Positions 53,223-62,500 of a DNA stretch of 64,000 bases are shown here, piece after piece. The notes below the pieces were generated by a model, which made no database searches, had not been told where the DNA came from, and saw only the letters and a list, made by a program, of their open reading frames with translations. Position 1 is the stretch's first letter. Every line of letters starts with the position of its first letter. The stretch is taken from positions 28,428 through 92,427 of the forward strand of contig JAMQGV010000016.1 in NCBI GenBank assembly GCA_025994075.1. The letters run 5' to 3'. The DNA comes from Vicinamibacteria bacterium. Its GTDB lineage: Bacteria; Acidobacteriota; Vicinamibacteria; Fen-336. Position numbers and translations under genes: made by a program.

Positions 53223-54311
53223 TCAGCGCGCGGGCGGTGCCGCGGGCGCGCCCGAGATCGGCTTCTCGAACTGGGTCTTGTCGATCGCCTTCTCGTGGGC
53301 GGCCTCGACCGTGATGCGGCCCTCCTTGACGTGCTTCATCAGGGCCTGGTCCATCGTCTGCATCCCGAGCTGGGCGCCGGTCTGGATCAGCGAGTTGATC
53401 ATCGAGATCTTGCCCTCGCGCACCAGGTTGGACAGCGCGGAGGTCGCGATCAGGATCTCGTTGGCCGCGCAGCGGCCCTTGCCGTCGGCGGTCTTGCACA
53501 ACTGCTGCGCGACCACGGCCTTCAGCGAGTCGGCCAGCATCACCCGCACCTGCGGCTGCTCGTCGGCCGGGAAGGCGTCGATGATGCGGTCGATGGTCTT
53601 GGCCGCCGAGTTGGTGTGGAGCGTGCCGAACACCAGGATCCCGAGCTCGGCCGCGGCGAGCGCGAGGCGGATCGTCTCCAGGTCGCGCATCTCGCCGACC
53701 AGCACGATGTCGGGGTCCTCGCGGGCCGCCATCTTGAGCGCCGAGGAGAACGACTTCGTGTGGGTCTTCACCTCGCGCTGGGTGATCAGGCAGCGCTTGT
53801 TCGGGTGCACGAACTCGAGCGGGTCCTCGATCGTGATGATGTGGCCCTCGCGGGTCTCGTTGATCTGGTCGATCACGGCGGCCAGCGTCGTCGACTTGCC
53901 CGAGCCGGTGGGACCCGTGACCAGCACCATGCCGCGGCGCAGCTCGGCGATCTTGCGCACCGCGGGCGGCATCCCCAGCTGGTCCAGGGTCAGGATCTTG
54001 GTCGGGATGATGCGGAACACCGCGCCCAGCCCGCGGTACTGCCACAGGATGTTCGCGCGGAAGCGGGCGCTGCCGTCGGCCAGCTCGTAGGCGAAGTCGA
54101 GGTCGAGGTTCTCGCGCACGCGCTCCTGCTGCTGCGGCAGCAGCAGCTCGAACAGCGTGGCCTGGCACGACTCGGCGGTCAGCGGCTCGCGGTCGAGCGG
54201 CACCAGCTCGCCGCGCAGCCGCAGCAGCGGCGGGCGGCCGACGACCATGTGCAGGTCGGAGGCCCCCTTCGCCATCATCTCGCGCAGCAGTGCGTCCATC
54301 GCGCCGGGCAT
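53223..54311 (-). CDS. pilT: Type IV pilus retraction ATPase PilT
   Basis: The 362-residue ATPase shows Walker A GPTGSGKS (133-140), Asp box IEDPLEFVHPN, Walker B region DPDIVLVGEMRDLETI and His box FGTLHTNSAAKTIDRII. It forms the hexamer that depolymerises pili for twitching motility. ATG 54311, with AAGGAGGG upstream, is the start; ATG 54299 is possible. A Pro/Ala tail of 12 residues ends it. It lies three bases downstream of its paralogue, and no pilin or pilB gene is present in the window. Confidence 0.94.
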   Translation of the reverse strand: MPGAMDALLREMMAKGASDLHMVVGRPPLLRLRGELVPLDREPLTAESCQATLFELLLPQQQERVRENLDLDFAYELADGSARFRANILWQYRGLGAVFRIIPTKILTLDQLGMPPAVRKIAELRRGMVLVTGPTGSGKSTTLAAVIDQINETREGHIITIEDPLEFVHPNKRCLITQREVKTHTKSFSSALKMAAREDPDIVLVGEMRDLETIRLALAAAELGILVFGTLHTNSAAKTIDRIIDAFPADEQPQVRVMLADSLKAVVAQQLCKTADGKGRCAANEILIATSALSNLVREGKISMINSLIQTGAQLGMQTMDQALMKHVKEGRITVEAAHEKAIDKTQFEKPISGAPAAPPAR

Positions 54312-54313
54312 CG

Positions 54314-55927
54314 CTACTGGCCCTCCTTCTTCGGCGCGGGTGGCGGTGGCGCAGCGGGGCTCGCCGGTGAGGGCGCCGCCGGGCGGGCCGCGGGCGGCGC
54401 CGCGGGCGCTACCGCCTGACGGGGCGCCGCGGGCGCTGCGGTTGCCGGCGCCCCCGGAGCGGCGGGAGGCCGGGCCGCGCCCGGTGCAGCCGCGGCGGTC
54501 GCGGGGCGAACCGCCGGAGCGCCGGGCACGGCCGCGCCAGGTCCCGCCGGGCGTGCTGCAGGCGCGGGTGGCACGGGGACCGGAGCGGCCGCGGGACGCG
54601 GGGGCTGCGCCGCCGGAGCCACAGACCCGGGCGGCGCCGGAGGCCGCGGCGGGGCGGGGGCAGCCGCGGGCGCGGGAGGCCGCGGAGCCGGAGCGGCCGG
54701 CGCCGGCGAGGCGGCTGCCGCAGGTCGCGCAGGGGGCGGCGCGGGAGAAGGCGCCGCGGGGGCCGGAGGGGCGGCCGGCCGGGGCGCCGCAGGAGCGACG
54801 GCCACGGGCCGCACCACGAGCCCGCCGACGTCGAGCGGCGGCTTGCGCTCCGCGGGCGCCGCGGCGCCGTCGGCAGGCGCCCACTGCTGGAAGAGCTTCG
54901 GGTTCGACGCGTTCTTCCACGCGACGTCGCCCGCGAGCGTGCCGGCCTTCACCAGCTCCAGCAGCGAGTCGTCCATCTGCCGCATGCCGGCGCCCTTGCC
55001 GGTCTGCATGATGTTCGGGATCTGGAAGGTCTTGCCGTCCTTGATCAGGTTGGCGAGCTGCAGCGAGCCGAGCAGCAGCTCGTACGCCAGCGCCATGCCC
55101 TTGCCGTCGGCCCGCGGCAGCAGGCGCTGGGTGAACACGGCCTTCAGCGACTCGCCGAGCATCGCCCGGATCTGGTTCTGCTGGTTGGAGGGGTAGGAGT
55201 CGATGATCTTGTCGATCGTCTTGTGCGCCGACGAGGTGTTCATCGAGCCGATCACGAGGTGGCCCGTCTCCGAGGCGCTGATCGCCAGCGAGATGGTCTC
55301 GATGTCGCGCAGCTCGCCGACCATGATCACGTCGGGGTCCTCGCGCAGCGCCGCCTTCAGCGCGTTGGCGTAGGAGCGGGTGTGGGTGCCCAGCTCGCGC
55401 TGGTTGATCGCACCCTTCTTGACCGGGTGCACGTACTCGATCGGGTCTTCGACCGTCAGCACGTGGTGGGCGCGATGGGAGTTGACGAGGTCGACCATCG
55501 CCGCCAGCGTCGTCGACTTGCCGCTGCCCGCGGCGCCGGTGACCAGGATCAGCCCCTGGTGGTTCTCGCACACCTTCTCGAGGATCGCGGGGATGCCGAG
55601 CTGCGCGAAGCTGCCGAGCTGGCTCCGGATCACGCGGAAGCAGGCGTCGAGCCCCTTGCGCTGGCGGAACGCGTTGGAACGGAAGCGCGCGAGGCCGGGG
55701 ATCTCGTAGGCGAAGTCGAGCTCCCACTCGGCGTCCAGCTTCGCGCGCTGCTCGGGCGTCAGCATCTCGAGCACCAGCGCCTCGACGTCGGCGGCCGTGA
55801 AGGCGGGGTGGGCGAGCTGGCGCAGCTCGCCGAAGCGCCGCACCAGCGGCGGCGAGCCGGTCGGCACGTGCAGGTCGCTGGCGTTCAGGCTGACGGCCGC
55901 CCGGAGCAGGCCGTCGATGGCGGGCAT
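54314..55927 (-). CDS. PilT/PilU-family ATPase paralogue with long Pro/Ala-rich tail
   Basis: The 537-residue protein has an ATPase core with Walker A GAAGSGKS (131-138), VEDPIEYVHPVKK, Walker B DPDVIMVGELRD and the C-terminal helices of PilT. In the His box the histidine is Asn (GSMNTSSAHKTID against GTLHTNSAAKTID in the neighbour), which suggests altered activity such as PilU-like assistance. Residues from about 352 to the end are almost only Pro and Ala with scattered charged residues. This tail is probably disordered and exposed. It precedes pilT in one operon. Confidence 0.88.
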   Translation of the reverse strand: MPAIDGLLRAAVSLNASDLHVPTGSPPLVRRFGELRQLAHPAFTAADVEALVLEMLTPEQRAKLDAEWELDFAYEIPGLARFRSNAFRQRKGLDACFRVIRSQLGSFAQLGIPAILEKVCENHQGLILVTGAAGSGKSTTLAAMVDLVNSHRAHHVLTVEDPIEYVHPVKKGAINQRELGTHTRSYANALKAALREDPDVIMVGELRDIETISLAISASETGHLVIGSMNTSSAHKTIDKIIDSYPSNQQNQIRAMLGESLKAVFTQRLLPRADGKGMALAYELLLGSLQLANLIKDGKTFQIPNIMQTGKGAGMRQMDDSLLELVKAGTLAGDVAWKNASNPKLFQQWAPADGAAAPAERKPPLDVGGLVVRPVAVAPAAPRPAAPPAPAAPSPAPPPARPAAAASPAPAAPAPRPPAPAAAPAPPRPPAPPGSVAPAAQPPRPAAAPVPVPPAPAARPAGPGAAVPGAPAVRPATAAAAPGAARPPAAPGAPATAAPAAPRQAVAPAAPPAARPAAPSPASPAAPPPPAPKKEGQ

Positions 55928-56002
55928 GTTCTCGCTGTCCTCCGCTGTTGCCGCTGTGGAGCCGGGACTCTACCGGAAAAGCCGCTCCCCGCGGGGGACG
56001 GC

Positions 56003-56374
56003 TCAGAACAGCTTGACGTCCATGTTCTCGGCCGCGATGTCGGTCAGGTCGACGACCGCCGCGGCGTTGACGCCGATCGCGATCGCGATCGCCTCGCCGA
56101 TCTCCTCGCGGGTGGCGCCGAACTTCAGCGCCTTCTTGATGTGGCCCTCGATGCAGCCCTGGCACTTCGCCGTCAGGCTGGCCGCGATCGCGATCAGCTC
56201 CTTGGTCTTGCGGTCGATCGAGGAGGGGCGATAGGTCTCCTTGTAGAACTCGAAGTAGATCTCGCGGAAGCGCGGCGAGACCATCGAGTAGGAGCCCGTC
56301 TGCTCGGGCGGCGCGGGCGCCGCGTCCTCCTCCTCGGGGAACGGCTGGTGCGGGTGCTTCTTCTCTTCGCTCAC
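56003..56374 (-). CDS. Carboxymuconolactone decarboxylase / AhpD-like protein
   Basis: The 123-residue protein has a charged N-terminal tail of about 28 residues and the AhpD-like core with redox motif CQGCIEGH (Cys71, Cys74, His78). These are alkylhydroperoxidase-type or decarboxylase-type helical proteins; the CxxC-x3-H motif favours peroxidase or redox function. The GTG start at 56374 overlaps the stop of the upstream alpha/beta hydrolase gene. Confidence 0.88.
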   Translation of the reverse strand: MSEEKKHPHQPFPEEEDAAPAPPEQTGSYSMVSPRFREIYFEFYKETYRPSSIDRKTKELIAIAASLTAKCQGCIEGHIKKALKFGATREEIGEAIAIAIGVNAAAVVDLTDIAAENMDVKLF

Positions 56375-57303
56375 TGCGCTCTCCTCGCCTGCGACACCTC
56401 GTCGAGCACCGCGCCGACCGCGGCCTCGTAGGCGGCCTGCCCGTCCCGGTACGCTCCCCCGTGGCTCTGGCTGGGCACCACCAGCGCCCGCGCGGCGGGG
56501 CCTGCCGCGTCCTTCAGCTCGAACGCGATCGCGCTGGGCATCCGGCGGTCGCCGCTCGACGCGACGAACAGCGCGGGCCGGCCCTGCAGCCGCCGCGCCG
56601 CGGCGACCACGTCCACCTCGCGCGGCTCGAAGCCCGCGCGCTGCCGCATCCAGAACAGCACGATGTCCGCCGTCGGCGACTGCGGCACCAGCCGCAGCCA
56701 CCAGCGCCACTCGCGCGCCAGCTTCAGGTGATGATGGACGGTGTCGGCCAGGCTGCGGTAGCTCGAGTCGCAGACGAGACCGGCGACCTGCGGATCGTCC
56801 GCCGCCGCCAGCGTCGCCGTCGCGCCGCCCAGCGACACGCCCCACAGCACGACCGGCCCCGGCGCCTGCTGGCGCGCCCAGTCGGCCGCCGCCCGCGCGT
56901 CCTGCTTCTCGCCCACGCCGAAGGTGGTGACGTCGCCGCCCGAGGCGCCGTGGCGGCGCAGGTCGACGAGCAGCGCGTTCCAGCCGCGGGCGGCCAGGAA
57001 GGGCGTCTTCTTCACCATCTCGATCCGCGAGCGGTTGAGGCCGTGGATCATCACCACGGTGCCGCGCGGCTCGGCGGCCGGCACCCACCAGGCGCCGAGC
57101 TCGACGCCATCCGCCGCGCGCAGGCGGATCTCCTCGAAGCGCAGCCCGAACGAGCCCGGGGTCAGCCCCGCGTTCTCGCGATCGTTGTACGCGAAGCGGC
57201 GCAGCGTCGCCACGCCCGCGAGGAACCACGGGGCGAAGCCGAACACGAACAGGATGGCGCTCGCGAGCAGCAGGGCGGCGAGCCGTCGGACCCAACGCTT
57301 CAA
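56371..57303 (-). CDS. Membrane-anchored alpha/beta hydrolase
   Basis: I favour TTG at 57303 (AAGG about five bases upstream), which gives 310 residues. A longer frame begins at TTG 57345, but that codon lies in the U-run of an intrinsic terminator. An N-terminal helix is followed by an alpha/beta hydrolase: MIHGLNRSRIE (oxyanion), LLVDLRRHGASGGD, nucleophile Ser157 in WGVSLGGAT, the acid region ASSGDRRMPSA, and His in SQSHGG. The active site should face the cytoplasm or periplasm next to the membrane; the substrate is unknown. Confidence 0.82.
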   Translation of the reverse strand: MKRWVRRLAALLLASAILFVFGFAPWFLAGVATLRRFAYNDRENAGLTPGSFGLRFEEIRLRAADGVELGAWWVPAAEPRGTVVMIHGLNRSRIEMVKKTPFLAARGWNALLVDLRRHGASGGDVTTFGVGEKQDARAAADWARQQAPGPVVLWGVSLGGATATLAAADDPQVAGLVCDSSYRSLADTVHHHLKLAREWRWWLRLVPQSPTADIVLFWMRQRAGFEPREVDVVAAARRLQGRPALFVASSGDRRMPSAIAFELKDAAGPAARALVVPSQSHGGAYRDGQAAYEAAVGAVLDEVSQARRAQ

Positions 57304-57343
57304 GATGACCTTGATGTCCAGGGTTTTGATCGGCGATGATGAC

Positions 57344-57375
57344 AAAACGCCCGGCTCCCTGGAAGGGGCCGGGCG
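57344..57375 (-). terminator. Strong intrinsic terminator upstream of the hydrolase
   Basis: On the minus strand a stem of 11 base pairs (CGCCCGGC-CCC with one bulged base opposite, TTCCA loop) is followed at once by UUUUGUC (57347-57344). It is the only clear hairpin plus U-run in the window and points to a transcript arriving from higher coordinates. Confidence 0.65.
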
Positions 57376-57555
57376 GCTTTCGCGCGGCGACTACGGCGTG
57401 TCGGTATCTGGCGTCGGCGTCGTCGGAGGAAGCGTGGGACCGGACATAACGGACCGCACCGTTGGGACCTCTCTGGGGGCACTGGATCGGTCCCGGCGCG
57501 CCGTCACCTCGTCATCGGTCCCACGCTTCCTCCGGCGATTGGCCTTTGTGGTTTC
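57344..57555 (-). ncRNA. Candidate structured RNA or leader RNA ending in a terminator
   Basis: Between the hydrolase and the TauE gene lies a perfect 19-bp inverted repeat (57424-57442 with 57516-57534). Inside it lie 57464-57469 with 57489-57494 (six pairs) and, next to these, 57455-57460 with 57495-57500 (six pairs incl. one G.U on the minus strand). A minus-strand transcript from a TATCCT at 57562-57567 would be about 212 nt and end at the terminator. It is either a small RNA or an attenuator leader of the hydrolase. The strand is inferred from the terminator. I match it to no known RNA family. No protein of this stretch convinces me. Confidence 0.4.
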
Positions 57556-57620
57556 GACGCGAGGATAGCCGGGTTGGTTCCGGGCCGTTCGTGAAAGGTC
57601 GTAAAAGCTCGGTGCCACGC

Positions 57621-57626
57621 TAAGAT
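57621..57626 (+). promoter_or_regulatory. -10-like TAAGAT before the TauE gene
   Basis: TAAGAT ends seven bases before the GTG at 57634, which suggests a leaderless message that starts downstream of the inverted repeat. Confidence 0.35.
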
Positions 57627-57633
57627 CCGCGAA

Positions 57634-58464
57634 GTGCACGAGGCTCTTCCGGAGATTTCCGCGCCGCTGCTGGTGACGATCGGCGCCGCCACGGGCCTCG
57701 TCGGCGCGCTGCTCGGCCTCGGCGGCGGCGTGTTCCTGGTGCCGCTGCTCACGCTCGCGCTGGGCGTGCCGATCCGGCTCGCGATCGCCGCGTCGCTCGT
57801 GTCGGTGATCGCCACCGCGTCGGCGTCGGCCACGGTCAACCTCTCGCGCGGCCTCGTCAACGTGCGGCTCGGTCTCGCGCTCGAGGTCGCCACCAGCTTC
57901 GGCGGCCTCGCCGGCGGGCTCGCCGCGGCGGCGCTCAGCACCCGCCAGCTCTTCGTGCTGTTCGCGGTGACGCTGGCCGCGATGGGCGTCGTGGTGGCGG
58001 CGCGCGCGGGCAGGCGCAACGTGATCGCGGATCTCGAGGTCGACCCCGGCCGCCTCGGCGGCTATCTCACCGAAGGCGGCACGACCTACGTCTACCGTGC
58101 GAAGCGGATGCCGCTGGCGATGGTCGTCTCGCTGGCCGCGGGCGCCGTCTCGGGCCTGCTCGGCCTCGGCGGCGGCATCCTCAAGGTGCCGGTGCTGTCG
58201 TCCTTCTGCGGCATCCCGATCCGCATCGCCAGCGCCACGTCGACCTTCATGATCGGCGTCACCGCCGCCGCCTCCGCCTTCATCTACTGGAGCCGCGGCG
58301 ACATCGCGATGCCGCTGGCGGCCGCGGTCGCGCTGGGCGCGCTGCCCGGCAGCCTGATCGGCGTGCGACTCTCCGACTACGTGCAGGCCCGCTCGCTGAA
58401 GCTGGTGATGGCGCTGGTGCTGGTGCTGGTCGGCCTGCGCATGGCGATGGTGCAGCAGCCGTGA
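57634..58464 (+). CDS. TauE/SafE sulfite exporter-like permease
   Basis: The 276-residue permease has about eight membrane helices in two halves, each with a Gly-rich LLGLGGGVFLVP or LLGLGGGILKVP motif, the hallmark of TauE/SafE. Members export sulfite, sulfonates or other organic anions. The GTG start at 57634 and the stop that overlaps the DUF1634 gene (GTGA) place it first in a three-gene unit. The substrate is unknown. Confidence 0.9.
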   Translation: MHEALPEISAPLLVTIGAATGLVGALLGLGGGVFLVPLLTLALGVPIRLAIAASLVSVIATASASATVNLSRGLVNVRLGLALEVATSFGGLAGGLAAAALSTRQLFVLFAVTLAAMGVVVAARAGRRNVIADLEVDPGRLGGYLTEGGTTYVYRAKRMPLAMVVSLAAGAVSGLLGLGGGILKVPVLSSFCGIPIRIASATSTFMIGVTAAASAFIYWSRGDIAMPLAAAVALGALPGSLIGVRLSDYVQARSLKLVMALVLVLVGLRMAMVQQP

Positions 58465-58754
58465 AGGCCAGCGGCGACAACCAGGGCCTCGAGCCCGGCC
58501 TCGCCCGCGCGCTGGAGGTGGCGCTCGCCAGCGGCGTCGCGCTCTCCGGCGCGCTGCTGCTCGCCGGCCTCGCGACCGATCGCGCCGGGCTGCTGCGCGC
58601 CGGCCTGCTGCTGCTGCTGTTCACGCCCGTCGCGCGCGTGATCGTGCTCACCGTCGGCCTGTTCCACCAGAAGGACTGGGGCTTCGCCTTCGTCTCGCTG
58701 TGGATCCTGCTGGTGCTGCTGTCGAGCATCAGCCTCGGCTCGCTGCTCGGGTGA
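58461..58754 (+). CDS. DUF1634 small membrane protein
   Basis: The 97-residue protein has three hydrophobic helices (about 18-38, 45-65, 75-95) and the DUF1634 pattern, almost always encoded directly after a TauE/SafE permease. GTG 58461 overlaps the stop of that permease. It is probably an accessory subunit. Confidence 0.85.
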   Translation: MKASGDNQGLEPGLARALEVALASGVALSGALLLAGLATDRAGLLRAGLLLLLFTPVARVIVLTVGLFHQKDWGFAFVSLWILLVLLSSISLGSLLG

Positions 58755-59395
58755 GCGGCGCCAACGGACGCCCGTCTGCCGTCGCCTTCGACTGGGACGG
58801 CACCCTCGTCGACTCCGCCGAGGCCACGTACCACTGCTACGCGGAGATGTTCGGAGCGCTCGGCGTGGCGTTCGACCGCGAGACCTTCGCCCGCACCTAC
58901 TCCCCCGCCTGGCAGCGCACGTACGTGGCGCTGGGCGTGCCCGAGGCGCGCTGGGCCGAGGCCGACGCGATGTTCGTCGCCGCCTACGCGCGGCAGCAGG
59001 TGAAGCTGCTGCCCGGCGCCCGCGAGCTGCTGCGCGAGCTGCGCGAGCGCGGGGTGGCGATGGCGCTGGTCACCAGCGGCTCGCGGGCGCGGGTGCCGGC
59101 CGAGGTCGAGCGACTCGGCCTCGGCGGCCACTTCGGCGCCATCGTCTGCGGCGAAGACGTCGCGCGCCGCAAGCCCGACCCCGAGGGCCTGCTGCGCGCG
59201 CTCTCCACGATCGGCGTCGCCCCCGAGCGCGCCACCTACGTCGGCGACAGCCCGGAAGACATCGGCATGGCCCACGCGGCCGGTGCCCGCTCGATCGGCC
59301 TGCTCGGCGGCTTCCCCAACCGCGACGCGCTGCGCGCCTCCGCCCCCGCGGTGCTCGCGACGAGCCTCGACGAGGTCGCCTCCGCCCTGCGCTAG
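58751..59395 (+). CDS. HAD-family phosphatase (phosphoglycolate phosphatase-like)
   Basis: From GTG 58751, overlapping the DUF1634 stop, the protein has 214 residues: nucleophile Asp14 and acid Asp16 in FDWDGTLVDS, a helical cap with AEMFGALG, VTSGSRAR (motif 2), the Lys of KPDPEGLLRAL (motif 3) and VGDSPEDIGMAHAAG (motif 4). It belongs to the phosphoglycolate/beta-phosphoglucomutase group. The substrate is unknown; the operon gives no clear hint. Confidence 0.9.
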   Translation: MSGANGRPSAVAFDWDGTLVDSAEATYHCYAEMFGALGVAFDRETFARTYSPAWQRTYVALGVPEARWAEADAMFVAAYARQQVKLLPGARELLRELRERGVAMALVTSGSRARVPAEVERLGLGGHFGAIVCGEDVARRKPDPEGLLRALSTIGVAPERATYVGDSPEDIGMAHAAGARSIGLLGGFPNRDALRASAPAVLATSLDEVASALR

Positions 59396-59444
59396 CGCCC
59401 CGACGCGCCGGATGGCGGGGCCCACGATCCGGCCCGAACTGGAA

Positions 59445-59478
59445 AGGGGGCGAAGGCGGTCCGGGCCCTTCGCCCCCT
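59445..59478. terminator. Bidirectional terminator between HAD and M4 peptidase genes
   Basis: A perfect 12-bp stem (AGGGGGCGAAGG/CCTTCGCCCCCT) with a 10-base loop stands between convergent stops, followed by a second hairpin CCCCGGG/CCCGGGG (59485-59491, 59504-59510). No U-run. The rest of 59396-59523 shows nothing else. Confidence 0.65.
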
Positions 59479-59523
59479 GTCGTTCCCCGGGGCGCAGCGC
59501 GCTCCCGGGGTTCCCCCCTCAGC

Positions 59524-62500
59524 CTACGGTGCGCTGGTGTAGGTGAAGCTCTCCGACTTCCAGACGCCGCCGACCCGGTACCAGAGCCGGACGTAGACGG
59601 TCGAGTTGTTGGCGGGCAGCCCGGAGACGGCCTGGCTCAGGTTGGTGCCCGTCGAGGCGTAGAACAGGTCGTACGACTCACCTGACCCGGTGTCACCCGA
59701 GGTGCTGACGCCGAGCCAGTACTGGGTGGCATCGGGCACCGCGGTCCACACGAACGTCGTGCTGGTGCCGTTGATGACCCCACCGGGGGGCGGGCTCGTG
59801 ATCCGCGTGGGCTCGGTGAGACCCGACAGCGAGAACACGAAATCGCGCTGCGCAAGTTCACCGAAGCAGGCCCAGAACGGAGCCCAGGTCGTGCATCCCG
59901 TGCCGAACCCGTCCCCGGGGTTGCGCCAGGTGCCGGGATACCCGGTGACCGTAGAGGTGGTGTTCCAGTACCACTGGCTGCCCGTCCCGGTCGAGAAGTC
60001 CTCGCGTGCCAGCACGCCCACCCAATACCGGCCCGGGTTCAGCCGGCACTCTGCCGGCAGGTTGACCACCGGGTCGGAGATCGTCGGGGTGTTCTGGGTT
60101 ACCGGGACGATGGGACTGTAGGAGCACAGCGGGTTGCCAGGCACGCCGCCCGCGTCGGCGTAGAAGGTCACCCAGAGTCCGTCGATCGGCCAACGGGAGG
60201 CGACACCGGTCGAGGATACGCCGCGGGTCGCGAGCCGGCGGATCTTCCAAGCCTGCCCTGGCGGAACGGTGAAGTCGTCGGCGCCCTCGGAGTCAACGAA
60301 GTCGAAGGCGGGCTCGAAGTCCTGGACGGGCCGCGACGAGCCCGACGGGGTTCCGAGCGAGTACAAGGTGGACCCGATGTTGAACCAGCCCGTGTACAGG
60401 GCGTCGTTGAACAGCCACACGCCGTCGACGAGCGTCCACAGCCGCACGTAGACGGGGCGCCCGTCGTCCGGGAGCCCAGTCACCATCTGCGACGTGGCCG
60501 TGCCGACAGAGCCGTAGAACACGTTCCAGTTTTCGGACGAGCTGGCGAAGCCGGTCGTGCTGACGCCCAGCCAGTACGAGGTGACGGTGCCGGAGCCGGC
60601 GTTCCAGGTGAACGTCTCGGTGGTGTTGGTCAGCGTCGCGCCGTTGACCGGCGCCGTGATCACGCCGGGCACCGGGTCGCTCGAGAGCAGCTCACCCGTC
60701 GTGTAGCGGTAGTCCGAGTAGCGCCAGACGCCCGCCACCCGGAACCACAGCCGCACCCAGAGGTCGCCCGAGGTGGTCGGCAGGGTCTTGGTGAGGGTCG
60801 TGGAGCTGCCGTTGGAGGCGTAGTGCAGTTCCTGGCCGCCCGGGGTCGTGCCCATCGAGATCCAGAACTGGTCCGCGCCGCCCGCAGTCCAGGTGAAGGT
60901 CGTCGTCGGCTTGGAGCGGGTCGGCAGCGCGGTTCCGGGTACCGGCGTCACCATCGTGGAGCCGCCGTCGACGCCGCAGGAGTAGATCTTGACGTTGTCG
61001 ACGGCCCAGCCGATCCGGCCGCCGCAGCCGTCGTTGCCGAACTCGAAGCTGAGCTGGACGGTGTCGCCGGCCTTCGCGTAGTTCGACAGGTTGAGCACGG
61101 ACTGGCCCCACTCGCTGTCGTTCGAGCCCTCGTCGGACCCGGTGAATGCCCGCGATCCCGCCATCGGGTTGGTGTTGCCGGACCCCGAGGCGATCAGCGT
61201 GCCGTTGTAGCCGTTGAACTGGAACGCGTCGTCACCCAGCAGCACCCAGCCGCCCGAGTTGACGTTGATCCAGACGTTGCCGCCATCCCATCCCGCCTCC
61301 GTCGCCACGTTGTGGTCGAAGACGGCGAGCGGAACGTGGCCGCCGGCGGGCACGGTGACGATCGGCGAGTCGAGCCAGATCACGCCCGACTGGTCGTCGC
61401 TGCCGGGGCTGCAGTCGCCGCGGTCCGGGTCGTTCTCGGCGAAGGCGAACCAGCCCGGGTGACCGGAGAGCGGCCCGGGCGCAAGCGTCCACTCGAGCCC
61501 GTCGTACTCGCCGTAGACGCCGTAGTACCCGGTCGTCCAGCCCGCGGCGCCAGACTCGAAGTTCTCGTCGAGCAGCATCACCGGAGGCCGTCCGCCGCAC
61601 AGGACTTCCTGGCCGGTGGCCAGGATCTTCTCGAAGCCGCAGTCGGGCGGCGTGCGCAGTTCGACGGCGAGCGCCGCCTTGGCGACCTGCTCGCAGTCGG
61701 TCGCGCCGATCACCTCCGAGGAAGGCCCGCCAGTGAACTCGTTGAGCGGCGCGCCGATCAGGTCGGCGCAGGAGGCCTCGACGGCGTCGGCGTGGTCGCC
61801 GAAGTCGGAGATCGGAGTGTGGTAGACGTGCTGCGCGCGATAGACGATGTGCGCCGCCTTCAGCAGGCCGATGCCGGTGATGGTCTGTCCGTTGTAGGAG
61901 CCGCCGTCGGCGAGCAGCGCGAAGAAGTGGTTGGGCACGCCGGAGTTCGAGTGCACGCCGCCCTGGTCCGCCGTGCTGCAGCGGTAGTTCGCGGTGTCGG
62001 TGACCTTGTCGGGGTCGCCGTAGCACGAGGGCTTCCACATGTCGCGCAGGGCGCCGACCAGGCCCGTCGCGGTCGAGTCCTCGCCCATCAGCCAGCGCAG
62101 CGAGTTGTCGCCCGAGCCCGTGGTGTGGACCGTGCACGAGCCGCCGGTGCGCGGCGCCAGGTTCTCGCTCAGGGTGCCGAGAACGTCGCGGCCGTTGATC
62201 AGGTCGATGATCTCGCCCCAGACGTCCGAGTACGACTCGTCGAGGGCCCCGGACTGCCACTGGTAGATGAGGTTGCTCGAGTACTGGTCGTACGCGTGGC
62301 CCCACTCGTGGCCGGTGACGTCGTCGGTCGTGATGCCCGGGCAGAAGGAGATGTAGGTCCCGTTCCAGGAGGCGTTCGGGCACGAGTCGCCGCGGTTGAA
62401 GATGGCGTCCATGACCGCGCCGCTGCCGTCGATGGAGTCCTGACCCCAGGTCGCGAAGAAGAGGTCCCAGGTCTCGCCGGAGGTCTGGATCATGTTGTTG

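Noticed and set aside
57419..57539. The inverted repeat as a MITE-like mobile element.
   Set aside because: No target-site duplication is seen at the ends and no second copy exists in the window. It cannot be excluded without the genome.
57391..57639. An 82-residue open frame on the minus strand across the inverted repeat.
   Set aside because: It has a random-looking Arg/Thr/Pro composition, no ribosome binding site and no recognisable domain. The inverted repeat and terminator explain the region better.
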